Shown here in pieces: positions 17,006 through 26,628 of a stretch of DNA of 64,000 nt; position 1 is the stretch's first letter, and the number at the start of each line of letters is the position of its first letter. Where the stretch lies: assembly GCF_030369635.1 (NCBI RefSeq), contig NZ_CP128474.1, forward strand, positions 620,001 to 684,000. The letters run 5' to 3'. The translations under genes and the position numbers were made by a program. The notes beneath the pieces are model-generated. The model was not told where the DNA came from, ran no database searches, and saw nothing but the letters and a program-made list of their open reading frames with translations. This DNA comes from Microbacterium arborescens. GTDB taxonomy: Bacteria > Actinomycetota > Actinomycetes > Actinomycetales > Microbacteriaceae.

Positions 17006-17057
17006 GATGCTTAGTCTGCCCGCTTCCGGGCTCGGCGGTGGCGGATTGACACGGCAC

Positions 17058-17984
17058 TCACGGTCGGTCGTGCGCGTTCGCCGCGGTGAGCAGCGCGGCG
17101 AGGACCGCGCGCAACGCCGGGGAGTCGGCCTGCGAGCGCCGGTGGACGGCGGCGATGTCGCGCGTCGACGCGGGCGCTGCCGTCGGCACCGCGACGAGAT
17201 CGGGCCCCAGGTCGCCGCGACCGAGGCGCGGCACGAGCGCGACGACGGCACCGGTGCGGGCGAGCTCGATGTGGTTCTCGAACTCCATCGATTCGTAGAG
17301 CACCCGCGGTGCTCCGCCGATGCCGTCGAACAGCCGTCTCAGCCACTGCCGGCAGATGGTCGTGTCGAAGGTGGCGACCCAGCGCTCGTCCGCCAGGTCG
17401 GCAGGGTGCACGACGTCGCGCCCCGCGAGCGGGTGATCGCGGTGGAGGATGACGTCGGCGACGTCGGTGAACAACGGCGTGACGACGACGTTCTCGGGGA
17501 TCGCGAGGGCGACGCCGCCCCACTGGTGGACGATGCCGAGGTCGCGCTGCCCCGACGCCACGAGCGCCACGGTCTCCCACGGCTCGCTCTCGCGGACGGG
17601 GAGGCGCAGGTCGGGGTGATCGGCGGCCAGCTCGACGAGCACGGCGGCGAGCATGCCGCGCACCACGGTCGAGAAGGCCGCGATCCGCAGCTCGCCGGTG
17701 ACGCGGCCGTCGTCGCCCGCGAGGGCGCCGGCGTGCAGATCGGCGCGCAGCCGCTCGAGGTCGGCGAGGATCGGTGTCGACCCGACGACGAGCTGCGTGC
17801 CGGCCGATGTGAGCGCGACACCGCGGCCGACGCGCTCGAGCAGCGCGACCCCGGTCTCGCGTTCGAGTCGCTTGATCTGCTGCGACACCGCCGAGGGCGT
17901 GAATCCCAGGGCGGATGCCGCGGCCGCGACACTGCCTTCCCGCGCGACGGTCCGCAACGAGTGCACGGCATCCAGATCGATCAT
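17058..17984 (-). CDS. LysR family transcription regulator
   Basis: A 308-residue LysR-type regulator. Residues 1-60 form the HTH ([32 protein letters not shown]) and the remainder is a two-lobed co-inducer domain. It is divergent from an EamA-type exporter with only about 70 bp between, a classical arrangement in which the regulator controls the adjacent efflux gene. A TAGCAT sequence six bases before the ATG suggests a leaderless transcript. The co-inducer is unknown, possibly an amino acid or metabolite exported by the neighbour. Confidence 0.9.
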   Translation of the reverse strand: MIDLDAVHSLRTVAREGSVAAAASALGFTPSAVSQQIKRLERETGVALLERVGRGVALTSAGTQLVVGSTPILADLERLRADLHAGALAGDDGRVTGELRIAAFSTVVRGMLAAVLVELAADHPDLRLPVRESEPWETVALVASGQRDLGIVHQWGGVALAIPENVVVTPLFTDVADVILHRDHPLAGRDVVHPADLADERWVATFDTTICRQWLRRLFDGIGGAPRVLYESMEFENHIELARTGAVVALVPRLGRGDLGPDLVAVPTAAPASTRDIAAVHRRSQADSPALRAVLAALLTAANAHDRP

Positions 17985-18057
17985 GAAGCAATGCTACTGA
18001 TTCGAGTCGAGAAAACATCGCTTGTCGTTCATTATCCCGCGCGGTGGACTGAGCCTC

Positions 18058-18954
18058 GTGAACCGACGCGACATGATCCTGGCAGCCACGGTGGCGACCC
18101 TCTGGGGATTCAACTTCCTCGTCATCGATTGGGGCATGGCTGGCATCCCGCCTCTGCTCTTCGTGGCGATCCGGTTCGCGGCCGTCGCCGTCTTCGCGAT
18201 CGTCGTGCCGCCTCCCCGGGCCCGCTGGACGGCGATCGTCGGGGTCGGGCTCTTCATGAGCCTCGGCCAGTTCGCGCTGCTGTACCTCGCCCTCTCCCTC
18301 GGGCTCCAGCCGGGGCTCGCGGCTCTGCTGATGCAGGCGCAGGCGGTGTTCACCGTCGTCATCGCGGCCGGAGCACTGCGAGAACGCCCCACGCCGGGAC
18401 AGGTGATCGGCGTCGGCCTCGGCATCGCCGGACTCGCCACCGTGGCCGCCGGCCGCGGGGGAGACGCCCCCGCCCTCGCGGTCGTGCTCGCGCTCGGCGC
18501 CGCACTGTCGTGGGCCGTCGGCAACGTGATCGCGCGTCGAGCGGGCGTCGTCACGGGCCGCGGACCGCTCGGGGCGCTCTCGCTCACCGTCTGGTCCGCC
18601 CTCGTCGTGCCGGTGCCCGCGCTCGGGCTGGCAATGATCTTCGAGGGGCCCGAGGCGATCGGCGCCGGGCTCGCCGGCTTCGGCATCCGCGCCCTCGTCT
18701 CGACCATCTACACCGCGGGGCTGTGCACCCTCGTCGGCTACGCCATCTTCAACGGCCTGCTGGCGCGCAACCCCTCGGCGGCCGTCGTTCCCTGGGTGCT
18801 GCTGGCACCGGTCGTGGCGATGGCGGCCGCCGCGGCTCTGCTCGGACAGATCCCCGCCCCCGCCGAGATCGTCGGCGGGGCCGTGCTCGTGGTCGGCGTG
18901 CTGGTGACGACGGTGCGCGTGCCACGGGTGCGCCGGTCTAGGCTCATTGCGTGA
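18058..18954 (+). CDS. EamA/RhaT family transporter
   Basis: A 298-residue membrane protein of the drug/metabolite transporter superfamily with ten predicted helices in two EamA repeats. It starts VNRRDMILAATVATLWGFNFLVIDWG, and the second repeat begins around ALAVVLALGAALSWAVGNVIARR. It most likely exports a metabolite or amino acid. The GTG at 18058 is chosen over a TTG at 18022 because TTGTCG (18022-18027) and TGGACT (18045-18050), 17 bp apart, can form a promoter placing +1 at the GTG. Its last codons overlap the start of pheA (GTGA). Confidence 0.85.
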   Translation: MNRRDMILAATVATLWGFNFLVIDWGMAGIPPLLFVAIRFAAVAVFAIVVPPPRARWTAIVGVGLFMSLGQFALLYLALSLGLQPGLAALLMQAQAVFTVVIAAGALRERPTPGQVIGVGLGIAGLATVAAGRGGDAPALAVVLALGAALSWAVGNVIARRAGVVTGRGPLGALSLTVWSALVVPVPALGLAMIFEGPEAIGAGLAGFGIRALVSTIYTAGLCTLVGYAIFNGLLARNPSAAVVPWVLLAPVVAMAAAAALLGQIPAPAEIVGGAVLVVGVLVTTVRVPRVRRSRLIA

Positions 18955-19913
18955 CGCCCGAGCACGACGACCAGCCCGCCCGCCGCACCTACAGCTATCT
19001 CGGGCCGGCGGGGACATTCACCGAGGCCGCCCTCGCGCAGGTGCCCGAGGCGCGCGACCAGATCTGGCGCTCGGTGCGCAACGTCGGCGAAGCCCTCGCG
19101 GACGTCGTGGACGGACGCTCGGACGCCGCGATGATCGCGATCGAGAACTCCGTCGACGGCGGGGTCTCGACGGCGCAGGACGCGCTGGCCACGATGCCGG
19201 GCCTGCGGATCGTCGGCGAGTACCTCGTGCCCGTGAACTTCGTGCTCGTGGCGCGCCCCGGCACGCGGATCGAGGACGTCTCGCTCATCGCCGCGCATCC
19301 CGTCGCCTACGCGCAGTGCCTGCAGTGGCTGCTGAAGGCTCGGCCCGAGCACGCCCATCTGCCGGCCGCGAGCAACGTGGCCGCTGCGGTGGGACTGCTC
19401 GACGGGGTCAGCGACGCCGATGCGGCGATCGCGCCTCCCGGCATCCTCGAGCATCACGACCTCGAGCTGCTGGCATCCGACATCGGCGACAACGAGCACG
19501 CCGTCACCCGGTTCGTCCTCGTGAGCCGCACCGTCGCCCCGCCGTCGCCGACCGGGGCCGACAAGACCTCGCTCATTGCGGAGCTGCCCGATGACCACCC
19601 GGGTGCACTGCTCGAGCTGCTCGAGCAGTTCTCGACCCGCGGCATCAACCTCTCGCTCATCGAGTCGCGGCCGATCGGTGACGCGCTCGGCCGGTACCGG
19701 TTCGTCATCGACGCCGACGGGCACGTGGCCGACGAGCGCATGGCCGACGCTCTCATGGGCGTGCGGCGATTCAGCCCGAAGGTGCTGTTCCTCGGGTCGT
19801 ACCCGCGCGCCGACCGGGCTATCGTGCGGTACCCGCAGCGGTACTCCGACGACGTCTTCGTCGAGGCGCGCGACTGGCTGCGTGCCCTGATCTCCGGCGA
19901 GCCCGAGGCCTGA
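18951..19913 (+). CDS. pheA: prephenate dehydratase
   Basis: A 320-residue monofunctional prephenate dehydratase. It has the catalytic domain with YLGPAGTFTEAA (16-27) and the TRF motif (Thr186-Arg187-Phe188), then an ACT regulatory domain with GALLELL (218-224) and ESRP (238-241), the phenylalanine-binding signatures. It makes phenylpyruvate from prephenate and is expected to be feedback-inhibited by phenylalanine. A TAGGCT box ends about seven bases before the GTG, so an internal leaderless promoter inside the EamA gene probably drives it independently. Confidence 0.95.
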   Translation: MTPEHDDQPARRTYSYLGPAGTFTEAALAQVPEARDQIWRSVRNVGEALADVVDGRSDAAMIAIENSVDGGVSTAQDALATMPGLRIVGEYLVPVNFVLVARPGTRIEDVSLIAAHPVAYAQCLQWLLKARPEHAHLPAASNVAAAVGLLDGVSDADAAIAPPGILEHHDLELLASDIGDNEHAVTRFVLVSRTVAPPSPTGADKTSLIAELPDDHPGALLELLEQFSTRGINLSLIESRPIGDALGRYRFVIDADGHVADERMADALMGVRRFSPKVLFLGSYPRADRAIVRYPQRYSDDVFVEARDWLRALISGEPEA

Positions 19914-20356
19914 CACGCCCCGTCTGCTGCGGTGGGCTGGGGAAGCTGAGCGCTGTGTGCCGCGAACAGGCTGAGCGCGGCCGCAGGGGTGTATGGGCGG
20001 CGTGAGCCGGATCTCAGCCTGTGTCCGGCTCCGCCTGTGTCCGGCACCTTCGGACCACGGACCCGCCCAGCGGCGGCCGTGCGCGGAGTCCAGCGGTGCC
20101 GGCGAGCTCGGGAAGCTGGTCGGCCGGTACCGGCACAGGCTGAGCGGCGTGATGCGGGCCCGCCGCCGGCTTGAGCCGGTGCTCAGCCTGTATCCGGCAC
20201 GGGTTCCGTCCCCGGCGCCCGGCGCCCGGCGCCCGGCGCCCGGCCCCGGCCGGCGCCGCGCGCGGTCGAGTCGCCAGAAAGTGCGGGTGGCGGGGGTGCG
20301 GGATCCGCGGTTCGTGGCGACTCGACGGGGCGGTCAGGGGGAGCGGTGGGCGTCGG
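19914..20356. repeat. 443-bp gene-free spacer with REP-like inverted repeats and heptamer array
   Basis: Between convergent pheA and LLM oxidoreductase genes. A family of CAGGCTGAGC / GCTCAGCCTG units occurs at 19967-19976 (forward), 20013-20029 and 20034-20047 (reverse, joined to TGTCCGGC), 20130-20145 (CCGGCACAGGCTGAGC) and 20181-20200 (reverse with TATCCGGCAC); the last two can pair. GGCGCCC is repeated four times in tandem at 20214-20241. A perfect 12-bp inverted repeat, GTCGAGTCGCCA at 20265-20276 and TGGCGACTCGAC at 20315-20326, closes the region. No coding pattern was found. Confidence 0.8.
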
Positions 20357-21403
20357 TCAGGCGGCGAGGAGTTCTAGGGTGCGGATGCGGGCGGGCGCGG
20401 CGTCCGGCTGCTCGCCGTCGTGCGCGGCCGAGACCGGCGAGATCATGACCTCGTCCACGCCGTGCTGCGCGGCGAACGCGGTGAGGGCGGCCTGCGCGTC
20501 GGGCCCGGTGCCGACGAACCAGCGCGAGCGCAGAGCGTCGAGCATCGGGGTGGCGAGGTGATCGGATGCCTCGGCGGCCGCGGCCTCCTCGACGGTTTCG
20601 AGCGCCACCAACGGGCGGTTTCCGCGCAGCCGCGCCATCATGCGGGCCTGGGGAAGCATGAGGGCTTCGGCCTCGGCCTCGCTGTCGGCGACGACGGCGT
20701 TCGCGGTCAGGAACGTCCGCGGCGCCTCGAGCGTCTCGGACGGCCGGAACTGGTCGCGGTAGAGCCCGAGCGCTCGGTCGAGGCCCTCGCCCGAGAAGTG
20801 ATTTGCGAACACGTAGGGCAGGCCGAGGGCGGCGGCCAGCTGCGCCGAGTAGTCGCTCGATCCGAGCAGCCACACATCCGGGGTCGTCGTGGCCGCGGGC
20901 GTCGCGTGGACGTCGTACGTCCCGCCCGAGGTGAACCGCACCGTCGCGCCGTCGCCGGTGACGAGGGCCAGGATGTCGCGGACGTTGTCGGGGAAGCGGT
21001 CGACGTCGCTCGTCGTGCCCGACTGGCGCAGGAGCTGTGTGATGACGGGATCGCTGCCGGGGGCGCGCCCGATGCCCAGGTCGACGCGTCCGGGGGCGAT
21101 GGCCTCGAGCGCGGCGAACTGCTCGGCGACGACGAGCGGCGAGTGGTTGGGGAGCATGACGCCGCCCGAGCCGACCCGGATCCGCGAGGTGCGCGCCGCC
21201 GCGGCGGCGATCAGCACCGGCGGGGTCGTCGAGGCGACGGCGGGCATGTTGTGGTGCTCCGCGAACCAGTAACGGCGATATCCGAGCTCGTCCGCCCGCT
21301 GCGCGACGGTGAGCGATGCGGCGATCGCTTGCGCACTGGTCTGTCCCGTGCGCACGGGCACGAGGTCGAGCACGGACAGGGCGGGGCGGGATGCATCAGA
21401 CAT
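20357..21403 (-). CDS. LLM class flavin-dependent oxidoreductase
   Basis: A 348-residue luciferase-like TIM-barrel protein of the group annotated as MsnO8/LuxA-like. It begins ALSVLDLVPVRTGQT and contains YWFAEHHNMPAVAS, GSGGVMLPNHSPLVVAEQFAALEA-type sequence, and GRVDLGIGRAPG. It should use FMN (or F420) with an unknown substrate. It stands alone between the REP-like spacer and the photolyase gene. Nothing in the context identifies its substrate. Confidence 0.88.
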   Translation of the reverse strand: MSDASRPALSVLDLVPVRTGQTSAQAIAASLTVAQRADELGYRRYWFAEHHNMPAVASTTPPVLIAAAAARTSRIRVGSGGVMLPNHSPLVVAEQFAALEAIAPGRVDLGIGRAPGSDPVITQLLRQSGTTSDVDRFPDNVRDILALVTGDGATVRFTSGGTYDVHATPAATTTPDVWLLGSSDYSAQLAAALGLPYVFANHFSGEGLDRALGLYRDQFRPSETLEAPRTFLTANAVVADSEAEAEALMLPQARMMARLRGNRPLVALETVEEAAAAEASDHLATPMLDALRSRWFVGTGPDAQAALTAFAAQHGVDEVMISPVSAAHDGEQPDAAPARIRTLELLAA

Positions 21404-21493
21404 ATCCCTCGGCTCAACCTCGCGGCATCCGTCCGCATTCCCCGCGCCCGCCTCACGGCCCCAGGTCGCCGCGCCACCCTCACCGCGCCGCCC

Positions 21494-22858
21494 TCACCGC
21501 GCCCGCTTCACCGCCTCGTACGCCTGCAGCGCGGCCTTGCGGGTCGCGGCGAGGTCGACGATCCGCTCGCGGGCGGCGCTGTCGGGGGCCCACTGGCTGA
21601 CATACAGCCCCTTCGGATCGAACTTCTCGGCTTGACGCTCCGGGTTGAAGATGCGGAAGTACGGCGACGCATCGGCCCCCGATCCGGCGACCCATTGCCA
21701 GTTGAAGGCGTTGCTGGCGCCGTCGGCGTCGACGAGGGTGTCCCAGAACCACTGCTCGCCCAGCCGCCAGTCGATCAGCAGGTTCTTGGTGAGGAAGGAT
21801 GCCGTGACCATCCGCACCCGATTGTGCATGTATCCGGTGTGCCAGAGCTCGCGCATCCCGGCATCCACCATCGGCACCCCGGTCTCGCCCTTCTCCCACG
21901 CCGTCAGGTGCGCGGGGTCGAGGGCCGGCCAGGGGAAGGCGTCGAAGCCTCTCCGCCAGTTCTTCGTCGCGAGGTCGGGGAAGTGGTACAGCGTGTGCCA
22001 GGCGAACTCGCGCCACCCGAGCTCGGAGAGGAAGCGCGAGGCGGACGTGGCGTGGGCGCCGGTTCCGCCGCCGGTCTCGACACCTGCATGCCAGACGGTG
22101 TGCGGGCTCAGCTCGCCCCAGCGCAGCCGCGGTGACAGCAGCGAGGTCGCCCCGGCGCTGGGCTCGTCGCGTGCGGCGTCGTAGGTGCCGAGGTCGTCGT
22201 CGAGGAACTCGCGCAGGCGGGCACGCGCCGCCGCTTCGCCGGGCTGCCAACGCTCGCGCAGACCGCCGGCCCAGTCGGGAGCGGTGGGCAGCAGCCCCCA
22301 GTCGTCGAGGTCGTCGCCCGCGGGTGCGGTGAGCAGGCCCGGGATCTCGCGGGGCCGGGGGAGCGGTTCGCGCGGAGCGGGCAGGTTGCGTGCGGCGTTC
22401 CAGAACGGGGTGAATACCGAGAAGGGGGTGCCGCTGCCGGTCTTCACCGTCCAGGGCTCGAACAGCACGTTGGCGGCGAACGACTCGACCTCGACGCCGT
22501 CGGAGCGCAGGCCATCCTTCAGCTCGGTGTCGACCGCGCGCTCGGGCCCGCCGTAGCGGCGGTTCCAGTAGACCGCGCCCGCACCGATGTCGTCGACGAG
22601 CGAGCGGACGACGGATGCCGCGGCTCCGCCCCGCAGCACGAGGTGCGACCCGCGTTGACGCAGATCGTCGGCGAGCGATGCGAGCGAGTGGTGCAGCCAC
22701 CAGCGCGCCGCGCCGCCGAGCGGGCGGATGCCCTCGGACTCCTCGTCGAGCACGTAGAGGCCGACGACCGGTTCGCCCCGGTCGAGCGCGGCTCGGAGCG
22801 CGGGGTGGTCGGCCAGGCGCAGGTCGTCGCGGAACCAGACGATCGAGGGCGAGCTCAT
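21494..22858 (-). CDS. phr: cryptochrome/deoxyribodipyrimidine photolyase
   Basis: A 454-residue photolyase. The N-terminal antenna domain starts SIVWFRDDLRLADHPAL and the C-terminal FAD domain has LGWREFAWHTLYHFPDLATKNWR-type sequence, TGVPMVDAGMRELWHTGYMHNRVRM and the terminal DASPYFRIFNPE-like segment. It repairs cyclobutane pyrimidine dimers using blue light. The ATG at 22858 is chosen because the antenna domain begins there; the frame upstream is antisense to the lipid kinase. A CAGGAT six bases before the ATG suggests a leaderless transcript. Confidence 0.93.
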   Translation of the reverse strand: MSSPSIVWFRDDLRLADHPALRAALDRGEPVVGLYVLDEESEGIRPLGGAARWWLHHSLASLADDLRQRGSHLVLRGGAAASVVRSLVDDIGAGAVYWNRRYGGPERAVDTELKDGLRSDGVEVESFAANVLFEPWTVKTGSGTPFSVFTPFWNAARNLPAPREPLPRPREIPGLLTAPAGDDLDDWGLLPTAPDWAGGLRERWQPGEAAARARLREFLDDDLGTYDAARDEPSAGATSLLSPRLRWGELSPHTVWHAGVETGGGTGAHATSASRFLSELGWREFAWHTLYHFPDLATKNWRRGFDAFPWPALDPAHLTAWEKGETGVPMVDAGMRELWHTGYMHNRVRMVTASFLTKNLLIDWRLGEQWFWDTLVDADGASNAFNWQWVAGSGADASPYFRIFNPERQAEKFDPKGLYVSQWAPDSAARERIVDLAATRKAALQAYEAVKRAR

Positions 22859-22920
22859 CCCGTCATCCTGTCGGGCCGCCCGGTCCACGGCGAACGGTTG
22901 ACAGGGTGTGCCGGGCCGGC

Positions 22921-24111
22921 TCAGTCGCCGGGCAGCGTGTGGCCGGCGGGCACGGCGACGATGAGGCCCCGCGGATCGATGCGGGTCTGCACGTGCTTCG
23001 CCTCGCCGAACTCGTCGCCGTCGAGCTGCACGGGGTGCGGCTCCTGCGGGGCGAGCGCGACGCCGCGGCCCCGCGAGTAGACGACCGCGTTGTCCTTCGT
23101 CCGCAGCGCGAGGACGCGGCGACCGGCGCGGAACTTCCTCAGGAAGCTGTTGTCCCACGCGACGCGGCGCCACACGAGCAGCCAGCCCCAGAAGCCCTTG
23201 GGCTGCATGATCACGACGTCGAGCTGGCCGTCGGTGATGGAGGCCTCGGGAATGAGTGCGATGCCGGCCTGCAGCGACCCGCAGTTCGCGAAGAGCACGC
23301 TCTGCACGCGAGCCGCGTGCATGCGGTGCCCGTCGAGCTGGTACACCACGCGGAACGGCTTGGCGTTGACGAGCGAGCGCGTCGCGCCGTCGACGTAGGC
23401 GACCCAGCCGACCGACTTCTTCAGCTGCGGGTTGGTGTTGGCGATCATGGCCGCGTCGAGCCCCATGCCGCCCATGACGACGAACGCGTGCTTCTCGACC
23501 TCGCCGTTCTCGCGGGTGATCCGCGCCCAGCCGACGTCGATCGCGGTCCGGTCGCCGCTGAAGGCCGCCTCGATCATGGTCTCGGGCTCGCTGAGAGGCA
23601 GTCCGAGGTTGCGGGCGAGCAAGTTGCCGGTTCCGCTGGGGACGATGGCGAGCGGGATGCCGCTGCCGCTCATCTCGCCCGACACCGCACGCACCGTGCC
23701 GTCGCCGCCCGCCACGAGGACGACGTTGACGCCGGATTCGAGCGCTTGACGTGTGACGTCGTCGCCGAGGTCGTCGACCGTCGTCTCGTAGAAGAGCGGC
23801 TCTTCCCACCCGGCGGCCTCGGCGGCGCGGAGAACCTGCTCGCGCAGCGCATCGCCGTCGACCTTGATCGGGTTGTAGACGAGCGCGGCCTTGGGGCTGG
23901 GCTTCTCCGATCCGCCCGCCATCGGCTCCGTCTCGCCCTCGGGGCCGACGCGGCGTGCTTCGCCGGTCTCGCCGTCGGTCGTGTCGGGCGCGACGTCCTC
24001 GGGTTCGCGGATGACGTCGTCGGGGGCCGCGGCCTGCGCGGGATCGGGGGTCGTGGGAGTGGCACCGTCGGAACGCTCGCGCGAGGAGGTGTCGTCGGAT
24101 TCGGTCGCCAT
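22921..24111 (-). CDS. diacylglycerol kinase-like lipid kinase
   Basis: A 396-residue DagK-fold lipid kinase (DgkB/YegS group). The catalytic domain begins at about residue 74 (KAALVYNPIKVDGD), with the ATP-binding GGDGTVRAV and SGTGNLLARNLGLP motifs and the second domain containing QLDGDEFGEAKHV. It phosphorylates diacylglycerol or a related lipid at the membrane. The first about 70 residues are an acidic, Ser/Thr/Pro-rich, probably disordered extension not needed for catalysis. The start is supported by TATGGT six bases upstream (leaderless). Genes pheA, this kinase, serS and the HAD gene form a housekeeping neighbourhood. Confidence 0.9.
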   Translation of the reverse strand: MATESDDTSSRERSDGATPTTPDPAQAAAPDDVIREPEDVAPDTTDGETGEARRVGPEGETEPMAGGSEKPSPKAALVYNPIKVDGDALREQVLRAAEAAGWEEPLFYETTVDDLGDDVTRQALESGVNVVLVAGGDGTVRAVSGEMSGSGIPLAIVPSGTGNLLARNLGLPLSEPETMIEAAFSGDRTAIDVGWARITRENGEVEKHAFVVMGGMGLDAAMIANTNPQLKKSVGWVAYVDGATRSLVNAKPFRVVYQLDGHRMHAARVQSVLFANCGSLQAGIALIPEASITDGQLDVVIMQPKGFWGWLLVWRRVAWDNSFLRKFRAGRRVLALRTKDNAVVYSRGRGVALAPQEPHPVQLDGDEFGEAKHVQTRIDPRGLIVAVPAGHTLPGD

Positions 24112-24227
24112 GGCTACACCATAGGGGCGCCCGCCGATACGAGATTGCCTCTTGCGCCGGGGCGCGCTGCGGGTACGGGGGCGCGCTGGTCCGGCTGCGC
24201 GGATGCGCGCGACCCTAGACTTGACGC

Positions 24228-25493
24228 GTGATCGACCTCGCATTGCTCCGTGAACAGCCCGACCTGGTCAAACTCTCGCAGGTGAAGCGCGGGAACTCGT
24301 CGGAGAGCGTGGATGACGCCATCGCCGCCGATCGCGAGCGCCGGGAGGCCATCACGACCTTCGAACGGCTCCGTGCCGAGCAGAACGCTCACGGCAAGAA
24401 GGTCGCACAGGCGCCGAAGGACGAGAAGGCGGCGCTGGTCGCCGAGGCCAAGCAGCTCAGCGAACGGGTCAAGCAGGCTCAGCAGGCCGTCACCGCCGCC
24501 GAGGAGGCCGCTGAGGCCGCGCTCGCCCGCATCGAGAACATCGTCATCGACGACGTGCCCGCTGGCGGCGAAGACGACTTCGTCACCCTGCGCACGCACG
24601 GCGAGCCGCCCTCGTTCGACTTCGAGCCGCTCGACCACCTCGCCCTCGGCGAGAAGCTCGGCGCGATCGACATGGAGCGCGGCACGAAGGTCGCCGGCAG
24701 CCGCTTCTACTTCCTCAGCGGCATCGGCGCGCGCCTCGAGATCGCGCTCATGATGCTCGGCCTCGACCGTGCGCTCGCCGCCGGGTTCACGCCGCTGATC
24801 CCGCCGACGCTCGTGCGCCCCGAGGTCATGCGGGGCACCGGGTTCCTCGGCGAGCACGCCGCCGAGGTCTACCACCTCGAAGAAGACGACGCCTACCTCG
24901 TCGGCACGAGCGAGGTTCCTCTCGCCGGGTACCACATGGACGAGATCCTCGACCTCGAGCGCGGCGCCAAGCGTTACGCCGGATGGTCGACCTGCTACCG
25001 GCGCGAGGCCGGCTCGTACGGCAAGGACACGCGCGGCATCATCCGGGTGCACCAGTTCAACAAGCTCGAGATGTTCGTCTACACCACGCCCGGCGACGCG
25101 GAGGCCGAGCACCTGCGGCTCGTCGCGATGCAGGAGCGGATGCTGCAGGACCTCGGGTTGTCGTACCGCGTCATCGACGTCGCCGCGGGTGACCTCGGGT
25201 CGAGCGCCGCGCGCAAGTACGACATCGAGGCGTGGGTGCCGACGCAGGGCGCGTACCGCGAGCTCACATCGACCTCGAACTGCACGACCTACCAGGCACG
25301 TCGCCTCGACATCCGTCACCGCCCCGACGGCGGCAAGACCGAGCCGGTGGCGACCCTCAACGGCACGCTCGCCACGACCCGGTGGATCGTGGCCCTCCTC
25401 GAGACGCACCAGCGGGAGGACGGCTCGGTCGTGATCCCCGAGGTGCTGCGCCCCTACCTGGGGGGCCTCGAGGTCGCGGAGCCGCTCGCATGA
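24228..25493 (+). CDS. serS: seryl-tRNA synthetase
   Basis: A 421-residue class II aminoacyl-tRNA synthetase. The N-terminal helical arm (about residues 30-105) is an Ala/Glu/Lys-rich coiled coil that grips the long variable arm of tRNA-Ser. Motif 2 is [15 protein letters not shown] and motif 3 is [16 protein letters not shown]. It charges tRNA-Ser, of which two genes lie downstream (26483 and 34400). TAGACT (24216-24221) ends six bases before the GTG, so the transcript should be leaderless. The stop overlaps the HAD gene start (ATGA). Confidence 0.97.
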   Translation: MIDLALLREQPDLVKLSQVKRGNSSESVDDAIAADRERREAITTFERLRAEQNAHGKKVAQAPKDEKAALVAEAKQLSERVKQAQQAVTAAEEAAEAALARIENIVIDDVPAGGEDDFVTLRTHGEPPSFDFEPLDHLALGEKLGAIDMERGTKVAGSRFYFLSGIGARLEIALMMLGLDRALAAGFTPLIPPTLVRPEVMRGTGFLGEHAAEVYHLEEDDAYLVGTSEVPLAGYHMDEILDLERGAKRYAGWSTCYRREAGSYGKDTRGIIRVHQFNKLEMFVYTTPGDAEAEHLRLVAMQERMLQDLGLSYRVIDVAAGDLGSSAARKYDIEAWVPTQGAYRELTSTSNCTTYQARRLDIRHRPDGGKTEPVATLNGTLATTRWIVALLETHQREDGSVVIPEVLRPYLGGLEVAEPLA

Positions 25494-26434
25494 CCGGTGG
25501 TGCCGACGGCGGGATGACCGCGGTTCCGGACGCGCTTCCGGACGAGGGCGGCATCGAGGTCGTCGCCCCGCGTGACGCGGTCGAGATCGTCGAAGACGTC
25601 GCCGAGGGGATGCCGGCCGTCGCCGGTGCGTCGCGACTGATGATCGTGCTCGACATCGACGGAACCGTGCTGCTGGAGGACGAGACGCTCAGCCCCGGTG
25701 TGGTCGACGCCGTCGCCGAGGCCCACGCCGCGGGCCACGAGGTGATGCTCGCGACCGGGCGCTCGTGGGAGGGCACGCACGGCATCCTCGCTTCGCTCGC
25801 GCTGAACCCCGACTACGTCGTGTGCTCGAACGGCGCCGTCATCCTCAAGCGGGTCGACGACGACTTCGCCGATGTGCTCGCGTACGAGCGCTTCTTCATC
25901 GAGACGTTCGACCCGACCGAGGTGCTCGGCCTGCTGCGCCAGCATCTCCCGCACGCCCGGTACATGGTCGAGCTGCCCGACGGGCGCCGCCGCTACACCG
26001 AGGAGCTTCACGACTGGAACCTCCACGACGCCGACAAGGTCGCCTTCGCGATGCTGTCGGAGCAGGAGGTGTGCCGCGTCGTCGTGGTCTCTCCCGACGA
26101 GACCGACTCGGACTTCGTCGAGCTCGTCGATCGCATCGGGCTCAACAAGGTGTCGTACGCCGTGGGCTGGTCGGCCTGGCTCGACATCGCGCCGCAGGGC
26201 GTCGACAAGTCCACGGCGCTCGAGCGCGTGCGCACGTGGCTCGACATCGAGCCGGCCGACGTGCTCGTCATGGGCGACGGTCGCAATGACATCGGCATGT
26301 TCCGGTGGGCGCGAGAGCGCGGCGGCCGAGCGATCGCGATGGCGCAGGGCGCGACGGAGCTGCTCGCCGAGGCGTCCGAGACGACCGTGTCGGTGCAGGA
26401 GGGCGGCGTCGCGGCCATCCTCCGCTCGCTCTGA
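25490..26434 (+). CDS. HAD family hydrolase (Cof/YidA-like)
   Basis: A 314-residue Cof-type HAD phosphatase. Motif I is [12 protein letters not shown], motif II is in [10 protein letters not shown], motif III includes the Lys of KSTALERVR, and motif IV is [12 protein letters not shown]. An acidic N-terminal tail of about 50 residues precedes the domain. Members dephosphorylate sugar phosphates or cofactors; the substrate here is unknown. The ATG overlaps the serS stop, so it is co-transcribed with serS, and tRNA-Ser follows 48 bp later. Confidence 0.88.
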   Translation: MTGGADGGMTAVPDALPDEGGIEVVAPRDAVEIVEDVAEGMPAVAGASRLMIVLDIDGTVLLEDETLSPGVVDAVAEAHAAGHEVMLATGRSWEGTHGILASLALNPDYVVCSNGAVILKRVDDDFADVLAYERFFIETFDPTEVLGLLRQHLPHARYMVELPDGRRRYTEELHDWNLHDADKVAFAMLSEQEVCRVVVVSPDETDSDFVELVDRIGLNKVSYAVGWSAWLDIAPQGVDKSTALERVRTWLDIEPADVLVMGDGRNDIGMFRWARERGGRAIAMAQGATELLAEASETTVSVQEGGVAAILRSL

Positions 26435-26482
26435 CCGCGGTCGCGGGCGGCTAGGATCGAAGCTCAGCGGTTCGCGCCGCTG

Positions 26483-26570
26483 GGAGGGTTGTCCGAGCGG
26501 CCGAAGGATCCAGTCTTGAAAACTGGTGGGCAGCAATGTCCCGTGGGTTCGAATCCCACACCCTCCGCCA
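26483..26570 (+). tRNA. tRNA-Ser (anticodon TGA)
   Basis: An 88-nt tRNA with encoded CCA. The acceptor stem GGAGGGT pairs with ACCCTCC (26560-26566), the anticodon stem CCAGT/ACTGG encloses CTTGAAA with anticodon TGA, a long variable arm typical of class II tRNAs follows, and the T-loop is GGTTCGAATCC. A TAGGAT at 26452-26457 is a plausible -10. It lies in the same orientation just after serS and the HAD gene. Confidence 0.97.
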
Positions 26571-26584
26571 GAATCGCCCCTGCT

Positions 26585-26620
26585 CGACTGGCCGGGATCG
26601 CTGATGTACCCGGCCAGTCG
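26585..26620. terminator. bidirectional terminator-like hairpin
   Basis: A perfect 12-bp stem, CGACTGGCCGGG (26585-26596) with CCCGGCCAGTCG (26609-26620), and a 12-nt loop. It lies between tRNA-Ser and the convergent DUF4352-type gene. There is no long T tract on either side, so termination efficiency is uncertain. Confidence 0.65.
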
Positions 26621-26628
26621 GTCAACGG

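Noticed and set aside
20214..20241. GGCGCCC tandem array as CRISPR-like
   Set aside because: The four units abut without spacers and no cas gene is present, so it is a simple heptamer repeat.
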